Of a DNA stretch of 64,000 nt, positions 24,235 through 33,498 are shown in pieces. The notes under the pieces were generated by a model. It had not been told where the DNA came from. It did not search any database and saw nothing but the letters and a program-made list of their open reading frames with translations. This DNA is from Streptomyces sp. NRRL S-337 (GTDB lineage Bacteria; Actinomycetota; Actinomycetes; Streptomycetales; Streptomycetaceae): assembly GCF_000720175.1 (NCBI RefSeq), contig NZ_JOIX01000012.1, positions 68,326 to 132,325 of the forward strand. Reading direction: 5' to 3'. Each line of letters starts with the position of its first letter. Position 1 is the stretch's first letter. The position numbers and the translations under genes are program-made.

Positions 24235-25402
24235 ATGCCCGCTGCCACGGCCTGTCCGATAGTCCTGACCGCCGCCGAGCGTAGACGGCTGAAGAAGGTA
24301 GCCTGGGGCCACAAGACACCCCACCAACTGCGCATGCGCGCGCAGGTCGTGTTGCACGCGGCACGCGGACGCTCCAACGCGCGCATCGTCCGCGAGACGG
24401 GGCTGCACCTGGACACCGTGCGTACATGGCGGGGCCGTTTCGCCGACGGCGGCCTTCCCGCCCTCGCCGACCGCAAGCGGTCCGGTCGGCCAGCCTCGTT
24501 CACCGCGTTGCAGGTCGCCGAAGTTAAGGCGCTGGCCTGCCAGTTACCTGCCGAGACCGGCACCCCGCTGTCGCGCTGGTCGTGTCCGGAACTGGCCCGG
24601 GAGGCGGTCGACCGGTCGACCGCCGGGTCGATCTCGCCTTCCACCGTGCGGCGCTGGCTCAAGCAGGACGCGCTCAAGCCCTGGCATTACCAGTCCTGGA
24701 TCTTTGTGCGCGACCCCGCCTTCCGGCCCAAGGCCGCGCGCGTGCTGGACCTGTACGCCCGCACCTTCGACGGCGCCCCGCTGGGCGAGGACGAGTACGT
24801 GATCTCCGCGGACGAGAAGACTTCCATCCAGGCGCGTTGCCGCTGCCACCCGACCCTGGCACCCGGGCAGACCCGGGCGATGCGCGTCAACCACGAATAC
24901 GACCGCGGCGGCGCGTTGGCCTACCTGGCCGCCTACGACGTCCATCGCGCCCGTGTCTTCGGCCGCTGCGAACCTAAGACCGGCATCGTGCCCTTCATGA
25001 ACCTGGTCACCCAGGTCATGACCACCGAGCCCTACGCCAGTGCCAGACGCGTCTTCTGGATCGTCGACAACGGCTCTTCCCACCGAGGGATGAAGGCCAC
25101 AGATCGCCTCACCAGGGCGTTTCCGAACGCTGCCATGGTCCACAACCCCCGTGCACGCTTCCTGGACGAACCAGATCGAGATCTTCTTCTCGATCGTCCA
25201 ACGCAAGGTCGTCTCGCCCAATGACTTCCCGGACCTCAGCGAGGTCCGGGATCGGCTCCGAGCATTCGAAGACCGCTACAACGCCACGGCACAGCCGTTC
25301 CAGTGGAGGTTCACCACCTCCGACCTGGACGAACTGCTGGTCCGGATCGACCGACACCCAATCCGTCGGCAGGAAGAATCCTCCGCCCGTCCCGCTGCGT
25401 GA
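24235..25402 (+). pseudogene. IS630-family transposase, one frameshift
   Basis: A nearly complete IS630 transposase. The first frame starts MPAATACPIVLTAAERRRLK at 24235 and carries the helix-turn-helix region (GRSNARIVRETGLHLDTVRT), the first catalytic Asp (YVISADEKTSIQAR) and the second (RRVFWIVDNGSSHRG). Near 25147 the frame changes, and the last part reads HASWTNQIEIFFSIVQRKVV, with the final Glu, to a stop at 25402. The change lies at a C run (CAACCCCCGTGC), so it may be a single-base indel. Some IS families use programmed frameshifting, but the position here is inside the catalytic domain, which favours a mutation. Confidence 0.8.
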
Positions 25403-25533
25403 TCGATCAACCCCCGAAGGACTTCGAGCGTCGACCACTGGTGTCCCGTCTGGCCTAACCCTGATGGTGTACGTCATACGGACCAGCCACGATTACTGAG
25501 GGGTCGACTCCGTCACGTAGGGAATCCGCAGAC

Positions 25534-26706
25534 ATGAGAGCAACAGACGTGGGAGCAATTCGCACCGTGCCCAGGGCCCGCCGCCTGCGCCACCTCGCCG
25601 TGGCAGCATTGCTGACCGCGACGGCGACCACGATGAGCGCCTGCGGCACAAGCCGTGATGGAGCCACCCCGGGTACCACCCAGGGTATGGCGGCGGTGAC
25701 CGCGGACGCCAAGTACGTGCCGTGCGGCAAGCCGCCGCAGAAACTGGAGAAGATCGACCAGGACTTCCTGGACCAGCTCGCGGCCGCCGACGGCAAGCCG
25801 CTGTACGACCTGTCGTACCCGGCCGCCCGTGGCGTGCTGAACAAGCTCCAGGCGGGCCCCGTCCCGATGCTGCCCGCGCAGATCACCGAGCGCACCGTGC
25901 CGGGCGGCCCCACGGGGCCGGTCAACGTGCATATCGTGCGCCCCGCGGGCGTCAAAGGGAGGCTTCCCGGCATCGTCTACATCCACGGCGGCGGCTGGGT
26001 TCTCGGCAACTTCAAGACCCACGAGCGCCTCGTCCGTGAACTCGCACATGGCGCCCGCGCCGAGGTCGTCTTCGTGGACTACACGCCTTCTCCGGAGGCC
26101 CAGTTCCCGGTTCCGATCGAGCAGGCGTACGCCGTCGCCAAGTGGGTCGGCGCCCACGGCGCCGAGATCAGCCTGGACTCCAGCCGGCTGGCTGTTGCCG
26201 GTGACTCGGTCGGTGGCGACATGACCGCCGCGGTCACGATCATGGCCAAGCAGCGCGGTGGCCCGCACTTCCGCCAGCAGATCATGCTCTACCCGGTCAC
26301 CGACGCCAACTTCGACACGGCGTCGTACCGCCGCTACGCGGAGAACTGCTGGCTTGCCCGGCCCGCCATGAAGTGGTTCTGGAACGCCTACGCTCCAAAG
26401 GTCGCCGACCGCGCCAACCCGCTGGCCTCGCCGCTGAAGGCGACCGTCGGGCAACTGCGCGGCCTGCCGCCGGCCTTGGTTATCACCGACTCCGACGTGC
26501 TGTTGGACTCCGGCAACTCCTATGCCGCGAAGCTCAGGTCGGCGGGAGTGCAGGTGACCTCGTCGTACTACAGCGGAGTCACCCACGACTTCATGATGCT
26601 GGACGCGCTGCGCGACACGCAGGCCAACAAGGCGGCGGTCGCCCAGACCACGGCGACCCTGCGTGAGGCGCTCTACGCGCGGACGACCCCCGTCGCCGGT
26701 AAGTAG
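25534..26706 (+). CDS. Lipoprotein alpha/beta hydrolase of the HSL (GDXG) esterase type
   Basis: A 390-residue esterase with a lipoprotein signal (AVAALLTATATTMSACGTS; Cys at about 37). The catalytic domain begins near 125: IVYIHGGGWVLGNF gives the HGGG oxyanion hole; AVAGDSVGGDMTAAV gives the nucleophile Ser in GDSVGG; TDSDVLLDSG gives the Asp; and SGVTHDFMMLD gives the His. This is the hormone-sensitive-lipase arrangement, so it should hydrolyse short acyl esters on the cell surface. A strong 12-bp hairpin follows the stop. It lies just downstream of an IS630 copy, which may have brought or activated it. Confidence 0.88.
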   Translation: MRATDVGAIRTVPRARRLRHLAVAALLTATATTMSACGTSRDGATPGTTQGMAAVTADAKYVPCGKPPQKLEKIDQDFLDQLAAADGKPLYDLSYPAARGVLNKLQAGPVPMLPAQITERTVPGGPTGPVNVHIVRPAGVKGRLPGIVYIHGGGWVLGNFKTHERLVRELAHGARAEVVFVDYTPSPEAQFPVPIEQAYAVAKWVGAHGAEISLDSSRLAVAGDSVGGDMTAAVTIMAKQRGGPHFRQQIMLYPVTDANFDTASYRRYAENCWLARPAMKWFWNAYAPKVADRANPLASPLKATVGQLRGLPPALVITDSDVLLDSGNSYAAKLRSAGVQVTSSYYSGVTHDFMMLDALRDTQANKAAVAQTTATLREALYARTTPVAGK

Positions 26707-26734
26707 GGCGGCAGCAGACCCGGTTCCGGACGAC

Positions 26735-26771
26735 GGAACGCGGCGGCGCGATGACGAGACCGCCGCGTTCC
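26735..26771 (+). terminator. Perfect 12-bp hairpin after the esterase
   Basis: GGAACGCGGCGG at 26735-26746 pairs perfectly with CCGCCGCGTTCC at 26760-26771, with a 13-base loop. It starts 28 bases after the esterase stop. There is no T run, which is common for Streptomyces terminators. Confidence 0.7.
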
Positions 26772-26874
26772 GAGCCCTCCGAAGCCCCGTGCCGGCCCGG
26801 CCCTCCCGCGCCGGGCTCGCTCGCAAAGGGCCTTTGTGGTCTTTGACGCAGGTGCGTAGATGCCGGGACACAGA

Positions 26875-26894
26875 CCCTCGCCGCAGGGCGAGGG
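26875..26894. terminator. Short GC hairpin
   Basis: CCCTCGCC at 26875 pairs with GGCGAGGG ending at 26894 around a 4-base loop. It lies at the end of the P-loop remnant on the minus strand and could have terminated that gene. Confidence 0.5.
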
Positions 26895-26895
26895 C

Positions 26896-27099
26896 CTAAT
26901 CATGGGGCCTTCCCGAGCAAGCTGGGAAGGGCGGTGTCACGCGAGGATCTGGGCGGCCGTCTTGCAGGGCCGCGTTGGCGGCTGTGTCGTGGCCGCCCTC
27001 GGGCCGTACGAACACGCGGTCGTTGGCGAGGAGCCGCCACCCGGCGCGGGCAAGGAGGAATGCAGTGGTGGTCTTGCCCGCCCCCTTGTCGCCTGGTCC
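26896..27099 (-). pseudogene. P-loop (HPr kinase-like) ATPase remnant
   Basis: On the minus strand the frame reads GGPGDKGAGKTTTAFLLARA followed by GWRLLANDRVFVRPEGG. The Walker A (GDKGAGKTT) followed about 15 residues later by LxxNDRVFV is the layout of HPr-kinase-like P-loop domains seen in some peptide-processing and phage-type genes. Only this segment of about 60 residues is left, ending at 26896. Upstream of it a transposase remnant takes over. Confidence 0.45.
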
Positions 27100-27129
27100 T
27101 CCCGGTGATCCAAACGAAACGGCCTAGTG

Positions 27130-27335
27130 GTCCCGCTCGTCGGCGGAGCGAAACCCACCTCCGCTCCCTGCTTGGTCCAGCCGAATACCCGCCTGTGGGT
27201 GGAGCCGATGTCGATGAACGCGACTTTGGCCGCATCGGGCTGCACCCGTGCATGCGCCGCCAGTTCGGCCAGAGGCGTGCGGTGCACCGCGTGCAGTTGC
27301 AGGCCATGGCCGTGAGTCAAGGAGCGCAGGAACGT
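27130..27335 (-). pseudogene. IS1380-family transposase fragment
   Basis: The minus strand reads LRSLTHGHGLQLHAVHRTPL, then a stretch with AFIDIGSTHRRVFGWTKQGA and EVG. This parallels IS1380 transposases, which have FLRSFTHGHVRQLD and, after about 40 residues, FVDxDxTxxxxYGYAKQGA. The first catalytic Asp is kept, but the rest of the enzyme is missing or out of frame. Confidence 0.55.
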
Positions 27336-27538
27336 GCCGTGCTCCCTTCTTTCCGGCGAGTTTGCTGCAGAGATCGCCGAACGCGGCCTTACTCAAGACG
27401 GCGCGGATGTCCCTCTGTGGTGGTGCGAGTTCGAAGCGGGCGTGGCGAACAGCACGGGTGGGGCGAAAGGGCCAGTTCGCTTACGGCTCCGCCACGCCGC
27501 CGCGCCTGGTCCCTCGGCGACTGATCGAAGGTAGATGC

Positions 27539-27958
27539 TCATTGCTTCGGCCAGCGCTCCTCGGGGAACGTGTCGCCGTACATCGGCAGTCCACTCAGTG
27601 AGTTCGCGCGGGATGCCTCGTCCTCGATGATGTCCCAGTGCTCCCTGAGCAGCCCATCCTCCATGCGGACGAAGTCCGCGGCGATCCAGGGCACCGGTTG
27701 AGCGTGCCCGGAGAACCGCCCGCGGACCACCACCATGTCGCCTTCCGCCATGATGAAGTCGACTTCGTGCCGTAGCTCGTCCGGCAGGATCTTGACCAGA
27801 TCGAACAGACCATCTCGGCCGGGCTCGATGTGTGCACTGTGCTGTGTGTAGTCCGGGGACCAGAACTTCTCGGCCGCTGCGTAATCCCGCTTGTTGAAGA
27901 GTGTGTCGAACGCCTCCCGGACGATCTCCTTGTTCCTCTCTTCCACGGTCTGTCCCAT
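27539..27958 (-). CDS. SnoaL/NTF2-like protein
   Basis: A 139-residue SnoaL-like (NTF2-fold) protein: VREAFDTLFNKRDYAAAEKF, WSPDYTQHSAHIEPGRDG, then beta strands DFIMAEGDMVVVRGRFSGHA and ADFVRMEDGLLREHWDIIED. Members are small cone-shaped pocket proteins acting as cyclases, hydrolases or binding proteins. ATG 27958 is preceded by GGAGGGAG. It is the distal gene of a minus-strand run with an SDR (28.2-28.9 kb), a VOC protein and a second SDR, all broadly detoxification-like. Substrate unknown. Confidence 0.8.
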   Translation of the reverse strand: MGQTVEERNKEIVREAFDTLFNKRDYAAAEKFWSPDYTQHSAHIEPGRDGLFDLVKILPDELRHEVDFIMAEGDMVVVRGRFSGHAQPVPWIAADFVRMEDGLLREHWDIIEDEASRANSLSGLPMYGDTFPEERWPKQ

Positions 27959-28182
27959 GAGAGTTCTCCCTCCAGGTGATGCCGGAATGCTTCTCTCCGG
28001 CAGATCCGACGAACAGCGAGCACAGCCGCAACGCGGGGATCGACCCTGCCTTTGCGTACGCTGACGCCTCGCCGAGTGGCCTCCCGTGGCGCAGTACATG
28101 GCGTCAGCCACAGTGCGTGGTGGGGTGGTTTCATTGAACTCGCGGGAGGAGCCGAGACTCCCCGGATTGCCGGAGTCCAACC

Positions 28183-28932
28183 TCAGACTTGAGCCATGCC
28201 GCCGTCGACGCTCAGGTCCATGCCTGCACAGAAGCTGCTCTCGTCGGATGCGAGGAAGAGGGCGGCTGCGGCGACTTCCTCGGGGCGTCCCATGCGCCCG
28301 AGGGGAATGGCGGAAGCGAAGGCTGCTCTGATCGCGTCCGCGCCTTCCTTGGAGTGTGCTTGGCTGTCCATGATCGGGGTGTCGATCGGGCCGGGGCTGA
28401 GGGTGTTGACACGGATGCCGCGGTCCTTGAGTTCCCTGGTCCAGGTGCGGGCGTAGGAGCGCACGGCGGCTTTGGTGGCGCTGTAGGTGGTGTACCCGTC
28501 GTGGCCGGTGTAGGCGGCGATCGATCCGACGAGGATGACCGAGCCGCCGTCTTTCATCAGTGGCAGCGCATTTTGGGCGGTGAAGAGGGTGCCGCGGGCG
28601 TTGAGGTTGAAGGTGCGGTCGAAGCTCTCTTCGGTGATCTGGCCGAACTCCTGCGGGTCGACCAGACCCGAGTTGGCAACGACGACGTTGAGCTTACCCT
28701 TCTGCTTCTCGATGGTCTGGAAGAGCCGGCCGAGGTCGGCGGGGACAGTGACGTCGCCCTGAACTGCCGTGACGTTCCTACCTATCTCGTCCTTCGCCTT
28801 GTCCAGTTCGGGCTGGCGACGCCCGGTGATGAACACGTAGGCGCCCTCCTCCACGAACCTCTGCGCGATCGCGAATCCGATCCCGCTGCTGCCGCCGGTG
28901 ACGAGGGTGACCTTGCCGTCCAGCCTGTTCAT
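28183..28932 (-). CDS. Short-chain dehydrogenase/reductase
   Basis: A 249-residue classical SDR. The cofactor site TLVTGGSSGIGFAIA at the N-terminus, VVANSGLVD (variant of NNAG, with Asn-Ser), the catalytic Ser in VGSIAAYTG and the YxxxK pair in YTTYSATKAAVRSYA are all visible, and PGPIDTP and DGGMAQV close the fold. It should use NADP(H) or NAD(H) to reduce or oxidise a ketone or alcohol. It reads in the same direction as the SnoaL-like gene downstream. The substrate is not predictable from sequence. Confidence 0.9.
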   Translation of the reverse strand: MNRLDGKVTLVTGGSSGIGFAIAQRFVEEGAYVFITGRRQPELDKAKDEIGRNVTAVQGDVTVPADLGRLFQTIEKQKGKLNVVVANSGLVDPQEFGQITEESFDRTFNLNARGTLFTAQNALPLMKDGGSVILVGSIAAYTGHDGYTTYSATKAAVRSYARTWTRELKDRGIRVNTLSPGPIDTPIMDSQAHSKEGADAIRAAFASAIPLGRMGRPEEVAAAALFLASDESSFCAGMDLSVDGGMAQV

Positions 28933-29161
28933 GGCTGTGACCTTTCATGTATGAGTCATGGGGGATCCGGTAGCCGGGCCCCGTGGGTTTCTCGCCTGAT
29001 CCGGCCTTCTGCCGGGGCGTCCGCGGCATACGGTGGCCGACGCGAGCCGGTCGGGGAGAACGCGATGCGCCCAGCGGTGCCCCGCGCTGCGGGACAGGCA
29101 AGTGCCCTGTTGGCAAATGTGTTCGCCGGGTCCGGTGCGTACTGCACGGCTGGTTCCGTTC

Positions 29162-29509
29162 TCATCCGGCGATGAGGTCGAATTCGTTGCCTTCGGGGTC
29201 GGCGAACGTCGTCCAGCGGGCGGAGCTCTGCGTCACGTCGCGGATCCGGGACGCGCCGAGCGCGAGCAGCCGCTGTGACTCTGCCTCGAAGGCGGGGCTG
29301 ATGAGGTCGAGGTGCAGCCGGTTCTTCACCGACTTCGGCTCGGGGACCCGGTGGAAGCTCAGGCGAGGGGCGGCCCCGTCCGGGTCGAGTGTGGCGAATT
29401 CGGGGCTCGCGCCTGAGGCGACGTCCCTCCCGAGTACCTCGGCCCAGAAGCGGGCGAGCTTCTCGGCGTCGGCGGTGTCGACGCTCAGGCCGTACACGAT
29501 GTTGCTCAC
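29162..29509 (-). CDS. VOC (glyoxalase/bleomycin-resistance-like) protein
   Basis: A 115-residue vicinal-oxygen-chelate protein: IVYGLSVDTADAEKLARFWA at the start, LGRDVASGASPEFATL, the RLHLDLIS strand and FADPEGNEFDLIAG at the end. His in LHLDL and Glu in GNEFDL fit metal ligands. Such proteins are dioxygenases, isomerases or drug-binding resistance proteins. It lies 28 bases upstream of nothing else on its strand but is followed closely by the second SDR's stop at 29538, so the SDR (29538-30284) and this gene are likely cotranscribed from the operator-bearing promoter near 30.3 kb. Confidence 0.85.
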   Translation of the reverse strand: MSNIVYGLSVDTADAEKLARFWAEVLGRDVASGASPEFATLDPDGAAPRLSFHRVPEPKSVKNRLHLDLISPAFEAESQRLLALGASRIRDVTQSSARWTTFADPEGNEFDLIAG

Positions 29510-29537
29510 GAGTGTTGTCCTCTTATGGGAGGCAGGT

Positions 29538-30284
29538 TCAGATGGCGGTGCGGCCGCCGTCGACGGCGATGGTCGCGCCGGTGATGTAGCCGGCCTTAGG
29601 CGAGACGAGGAATGCGACAGCCTCGGCGACCTCGGCGGGCTGGGCGGCTCGCTTCATCGCGGTGGTCTCGGCGAGCGCGTCGAACAGGTCGCGGGCCTCG
29701 GGCCGGGTGTAGACCGGACCGGGGGCGACGGTGTTGAAACGGACGCCGCGGCCGCTGTACTCGGCCGTCCATCCTCGTGTCAGTGACGCCAGTGCGGCCT
29801 TGGTCGCGCCGTAGGCGGCGCCGGTGGCCAGACCGAGGCTGCCCGCCATGCTGCCGATGTTGACCACACTGCCCGATCCCTTCGTCGCCATCGCCGGGGC
29901 GAACGCGGCCACGAGGAAGAACGGTGCGCGGACGTTGCCGGCGAACATCGCGTCGTAGTCGGAGACCTTCATCTCCTCGGTCGGTGCCCAGACGGCTTGC
30001 CCGGCGTTGTTGACCAGGACGTCGACTTCGCCGACCTCCGCGGCCAGCTGGTCGACACCGGCCGGATCCTCCAGGTCCGCCTCGATGAACCGGGCCTCGC
30101 CGCCGGCCGCGGTGATCTCCTTGACGGTCTCGGCGCCGCGCTGGGCATTGCGGCCGGTCACCACGACGGACATTCCGTCGGCGGCGAGCCGCTTGGCGAC
30201 CGCCCGGCCGATACCGGAGGTGGCCCCGGTGACCAGAGCAGTGAGGGGATGCAGGCCGAGGTTGTCTTCGCGCTCCACAGACAT
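29538..30284 (-). CDS. SDR divergent from a TetR regulator
   Basis: A 248-residue classical SDR with [34 protein letters not shown], the catalytic [12 protein letters not shown]er, [11 protein letters not shown] and the C-terminal [19 protein letters not shown] 30284 is favoured over GTG 30293 by the AAAGG eight bases upstream. It is transcribed divergently from the TetR gene at 30421, and the 137-base gap carries three copies of an AGACAGAC/GTCTGTCT operator, so it is very likely the primary TetR target. The VOC gene follows within 30 bases. Confidence 0.92.
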   Translation of the reverse strand: MSVEREDNLGLHPLTALVTGATSGIGRAVAKRLAADGMSVVVTGRNAQRGAETVKEITAAGGEARFIEADLEDPAGVDQLAAEVGEVDVLVNNAGQAVWAPTEEMKVSDYDAMFAGNVRAPFFLVAAFAPAMATKGSGSVVNIGSMAGSLGLATGAAYGATKAALASLTRGWTAEYSGRGVRFNTVAPGPVYTRPEARDLFDALAETTAMKRAAQPAEVAEAVAFLVSPKAGYITGATIAVDGGRTAI

Positions 30285-30307
30285 GGGATGCACCTTTCCG
30301 AACTATC

Positions 30308-30327
30308 ATCCAGACCGGTCTGTCTAG
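30308..30327. promoter_or_regulatory. TetR operator, copy 1
   Basis: ATCCAGACCGGTCTGTCTAG. It is the reverse complement of the site at 30341-30360 with one mismatch, and it contains the palindrome AGACCGGTCT. It lies 24 bases upstream of the SDR start codon. Confidence 0.75.
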
Positions 30328-30340
30328 CAACAACTCCAAC

Positions 30341-30360
30341 CTAGACAGACCCGTCTGGAT
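30341..30360. promoter_or_regulatory. TetR operator, copy 2
   Basis: CTAGACAGACCCGTCTGGAT, the mirror image of copy 1, 33 bases centre to centre (about three helical turns). Confidence 0.75.
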
Positions 30361-30390
30361 ATGTCAACGGTTGCAGGCAACCGATTGAAG

Positions 30391-30410
30391 ACAGACAGAC
30401 CTGTCTGCTA
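30391..30410. promoter_or_regulatory. TetR operator, copy 3
   Basis: ACAGACAGACCTGTCTGCTA shares the AGACAGACC-GTCTG core with copies 1 and 2 and lies 10 bases upstream of the TetR start codon, consistent with autoregulation. Confidence 0.7.
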
Positions 30411-30420
30411 CCTTGTGGCT

Positions 30421-31014
30421 ATGTCTGAGAAAGTGCTCTCACCACGAGAACGCAGTGCGGCGGCGCGGGCGCGGCTGCTGGCCGCCGCCGACGAGCTGTT
30501 CTACGCCGAGGGAGTCCAGTCGGTCGGCATCGACCGGGTCATCCAGCACGCCGGAGTTGCCAAGGCAACGCTGTACAGCGCCTTCGGCAGCAAGGACGGC
30601 CTGGTCCGCGCCTACCTGCAGGCACGGCATGCCGCGACCGTCGAGCACATGACACGCGAGCTCGAAGCGCGCTACGAAACCCCGAAGGAGCGCCTGGTCG
30701 GCGTGTTCGAGGTGCAGGGGCTCTCGTTCATCGAGCCGGGCTTCCGTGGCTGCGCGTTCATCAGCGCGAGTGCCGACGCCCCACCCGGCGGCGTCGTCGA
30801 ACAGGCCGCGAACGACTACCGCACCTGGCTGCGCGAACTCTTCTTCGGCCTCGCCCAGCAGGCAGGCGCCAAGGACGCGAAATCACTCGCCCAGCAACTG
30901 GTACTGCTCTACGACGGCGCCGGGATCAGCGCCTGGCTGGACCGCGACCCCAGCGCCGAAACAGCCGCCCGCACCGTAGCCGCCGCCCTGGTCGACGCTG
31001 CCATCCCAGACTGA
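30421..31014 (+). CDS. TetR-family repressor
   Basis: A 197-residue TetR regulator. The N-terminal helix-turn-helix is clear (ARLLAAADELFYAEGVQSVG, IDRVIQHAGVAKATLYSAFG, SKDGLVRAYLQ), and the C-terminal effector domain includes FRGCAFISASADAPPGG and LVLLYDGAGISAWLDR, typical of the group that represses divergent oxidoreductases. The start at ATG 30421 lies 10 bases after an operator copy. It should repress both itself and the divergent SDR-VOC unit until an inducing small molecule binds. The Cys in RGCAF might sense electrophiles; that is inference. Confidence 0.92.
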   Translation: MSEKVLSPRERSAAARARLLAAADELFYAEGVQSVGIDRVIQHAGVAKATLYSAFGSKDGLVRAYLQARHAATVEHMTRELEARYETPKERLVGVFEVQGLSFIEPGFRGCAFISASADAPPGGVVEQAANDYRTWLRELFFGLAQQAGAKDAKSLAQQLVLLYDGAGISAWLDRDPSAETAARTVAAALVDAAIPD

Positions 31015-31100
31015 ACCAGCCCACCTCGACCGCGATCACCAACACTCGATCCCACCGGCGTGTGGGGTGGCCTCGCCGCGTCGGTCGGCGGTTCACGGCC

Positions 31101-31232
31101 CTACGCGGCACCGGTGCGGCTGTGCAGGTCGGTGCGTGCGCTGTCGAGGGTTTCGTCGGCAAGGGCGGGGTCGGCATCGGCGACGGCGCGTGACAGAAGC
31201 AGGGCTCCGGCCATCTCGCTGAACAATGCAAT
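31101..31232 (-). pseudogene. C-terminal stump of a TetR regulator cut by an IS5 element
   Basis: The minus strand reads LFSEMAGALLLSRAVADADP followed by ALADETLDSARTDLHSRT and a TAG at 31101-31103. This is the usual last helix pair of a TetR effector domain. Identity ends exactly where the IS5 end (GAGCCTTTTCCAACC) begins at 31232. The N-terminal part is not found on the far side of the element within this window. Confidence 0.6.
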
Positions 31233-31247
31233 GAGCCTTTTCCAACC

Positions 31248-32055
31248 TCACTTTGAGGCGTTGGGGTGGAGGGTGAGGACCGCCTGGACGAGGCTGGTGA
31301 TGCGGGTGGCGCTGGCATCGCAGCTTGCGCAGGAGCCTCCAGGTTTTGAGTGTGGCCATGGCCTGTTCACCGAGCGCACGGATCTTGGCGTGGGAGATGT
31401 TGGCGGCCTGCTGACCTGCGGACAGCTTGTTCCAGCGACCGCGGTAGGGAACCCGCACGGTGCCTCCGGCGCCTTGGTAGCCCTTGTCGGCTCAGCAGCG
31501 CACGCCTGACTGGGCCAAGGCGTCGATGATGCCGTGGGTGCGAGCGGCTCGGATGTCGTGTACTGCGCCGGGCAGCGCAGGTGAGGCCCACAACAGGTTC
31601 CCGAATGGATCGACAAGGACCTGGACGTTCATGCTGTGCTTCTTGTGCTTGCCGGAGTAGTACGGCCGGTCGACGGCGATGCGGTCGATGGGCAGCAGCG
31701 TGCCGTCGAGGATCAGATACGCCTTCCGCGCCGCCGTGTGGACAGCGGTGGTCAGATCCGGTGCCAGGGCCGCCAGGAGCTCGATGGCCTCGGCCACGTA
31801 CCGGTAGACCGTGGCGATCCCGATGCCGAAACCGGCTGCCAGTTGGGCGTAGGTGTGACCGCACCGCAGGTGGGCCAGTACCCGCAGGGCCTGCCGGTCA
31901 GCGGGGAGTCGGCGCCACCGGATGCCGCGCTCCAGACGCCGGGCGCGTAGCAGGCCGGACAGGAACCGAAGTGCTGAGCTGGACAGATCGATCCCCGATG
32001 GGTAGACAAGCACGCGAATCTCCGGGCGGACAGGTTGCTCTTGGTCGCCCCCCAT
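31248..32055 (-). pseudogene. IS5-family transposase with in-frame stop and frameshift
   Basis: A decayed IS5-type transposase inside an element that spans about 31232-32134. The first part, from 32055, has the helix-turn-helix (YAQLAAGFGIGIATVYRYVA) and the first catalytic Asp in LILDGTLLPIDRI. After SGVRC a TGA replaces an expected Trp codon near 31500. The same frame then continues ADKGYQGAGGTVRVPYRGRW, with the second Asp, and KIRALGEQAMATLKTWRLLR with the Glu. The last 20 residues are in another frame (TRITSLVQAVLTLHPNASK). The ends GAGCCTTTTCCAACC (31232) and GCGACCTTTCCCACCC (inward from about 32134) are imperfect inverted repeats. Confidence 0.75.
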
Positions 32056-32134
32056 CTACCAGGAGCCTCACCTCTTCCCGCGCCCAGCGCTCACACCAAC
32101 TCAGCACGTCACCAGTCAGGGTGGGAAAGGTCGC

Positions 32135-32495
32135 TGGCTGCCCTCACATCAGAACAACCTCTGGCGGGCCGTGTTCACGGAACGCGATGGCCGATGGCGC
32201 AGAGCTGATGGCGACCTGATCCAGTGAGCGGCTTGCTCCCCTAGGCGGAACGGAAGTTCGCACAGTTAGTGGCACGGTTTCCACTACGGAAAGCCCGTCG
32301 AGTCAGTGCTCTGCGCACGCACTGAGCGGTCATCGGAATACACACGGCTCACGACGTAGGTTCTGAACACCCATTGACTCTGACGTTCACTCCCATGGCC
32401 CACGTTTGTGACCCGGTTAGAGGACGTGGCCGCGCTTGCCGGTGCGGATACCTGAACACTCGGGTGCCGTAGGTCTGACGGAAAGAGAGAGTCTC
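32135..32495. other. Upstream region of the secreted hydrolase
   Basis: About 360 bases between the IS5 element and the hydrolase start. No gene; it should hold the hydrolase promoter. Confidence 0.5.
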
Positions 32496-33461
32496 ATGAC
32501 AGCATTTCCGGTACTCGGCTCACGGCGCCGAATACGTCGCATACACATCATGGCAGCTGCGTGCGGCATAGCCCTGTGCACGACCGTGGCGGCCCCTGCC
32601 GCCGCGGACGGCGGCACGACCACGACCAAACCCACCATCGTGCTGGTGCACGGGGCGTTCGCGGACGCCTCCAGCTGGAACGGGGTCGTCGAACGGCTCG
32701 AACGCCGTGGCTATACCGTCATTGCTCCCGCCAACCCGCTGCGCGGGCTGTACAACGATTCCACCTACATCGCCTCGGTCCTGGACAGCATCAAGGGCCC
32801 GATCGTGCTGGTGGGCCACTCGTACGGCGGCGCCCTGATCAGCTCGGCCGCCGCGGGCAACCCCCGGGTCAAGTCGCTGGTGTACGTATCGGCACTGATG
32901 CCCGACGTGGGCGAGAGCGGCATGTCCCTGGCCGCCAGGTTCCCCAGCGAACTCGGCACCGCCACGAAGTCCGTTCCCTACCGGGCCGGCGGCGTCAGCG
33001 GCACCGACCTGTACCTCAAGCCCGACAGACTCCATCAGGTCTTCGCCGCCGACCTGCCGCAGAGCACCACCAGGGTCCTGGCGGTGACCCAGCGGCCCGC
33101 GGCGACGACCGCGTTCTCGCAGAAGGCCAAGGTGGCGGCCTGGAAGCACATCCCGTCGTGGTTCCTCGTCGCGAAGCAAGACAAGACCATCAACCCCGAC
33201 CAGGAACGCTTCGAGGCGAAACGCGCGGGTTCACACACGGTGGAGATCGACTCCTCCCACGTGGCCATGATGGCCCACCCCGAAGCGGTCACCGACCTCG
33301 TCCTCCAAGCCGCCACGGCGGCTGATTCCGCCCGGTCTGCGCTGGCCGCCACCGGTTCCGCACGGGCGGAGACCGAAATCGCCGGCATCGCCGCCGCCTC
33401 GTTGATCGCGGGGGCGGGAACAGTCCTCCTGGGCCACTGCCTGAGGCGCCGCGCGCGCTGA
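32496..33461 (+). CDS. Secreted alpha/beta hydrolase with C-terminal anchor
   Basis: A 321-residue hydrolase with an N-terminal signal (IMAAACGIALCTTVAAPAAA, cleavage after AxA). The hydrolase fold follows: TIVLVHGAFADASSWNGVVE (oxyanion region), IVLVGHSYGGALISSAA with the nucleophile Ser in GHSYGG, and the catalytic His late in EIDSSHVAMMAHPEA. It resembles the esterase/EstC-like alpha/beta hydrolases common in soil bacteria. A hydrophobic stretch plus RRRAR at the C-terminus (IAAASLIAGAGTVLLGHCLR) suggests sorting to or anchoring in the membrane. The gene is bracketed by an IS5 element on the left and an inverted piece of the same IS end on the right. Confidence 0.85.
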   Translation: MTAFPVLGSRRRIRRIHIMAAACGIALCTTVAAPAAADGGTTTTKPTIVLVHGAFADASSWNGVVERLERRGYTVIAPANPLRGLYNDSTYIASVLDSIKGPIVLVGHSYGGALISSAAAGNPRVKSLVYVSALMPDVGESGMSLAARFPSELGTATKSVPYRAGGVSGTDLYLKPDRLHQVFAADLPQSTTRVLAVTQRPAATTAFSQKAKVAAWKHIPSWFLVAKQDKTINPDQERFEAKRAGSHTVEIDSSHVAMMAHPEAVTDLVLQAATAADSARSALAATGSARAETEIAGIAAASLIAGAGTVLLGHCLRRRAR

Positions 33462-33498
33462 CGGCGCTCCGGGACAGCGTCCCTTCCTGTGCCGTGCG

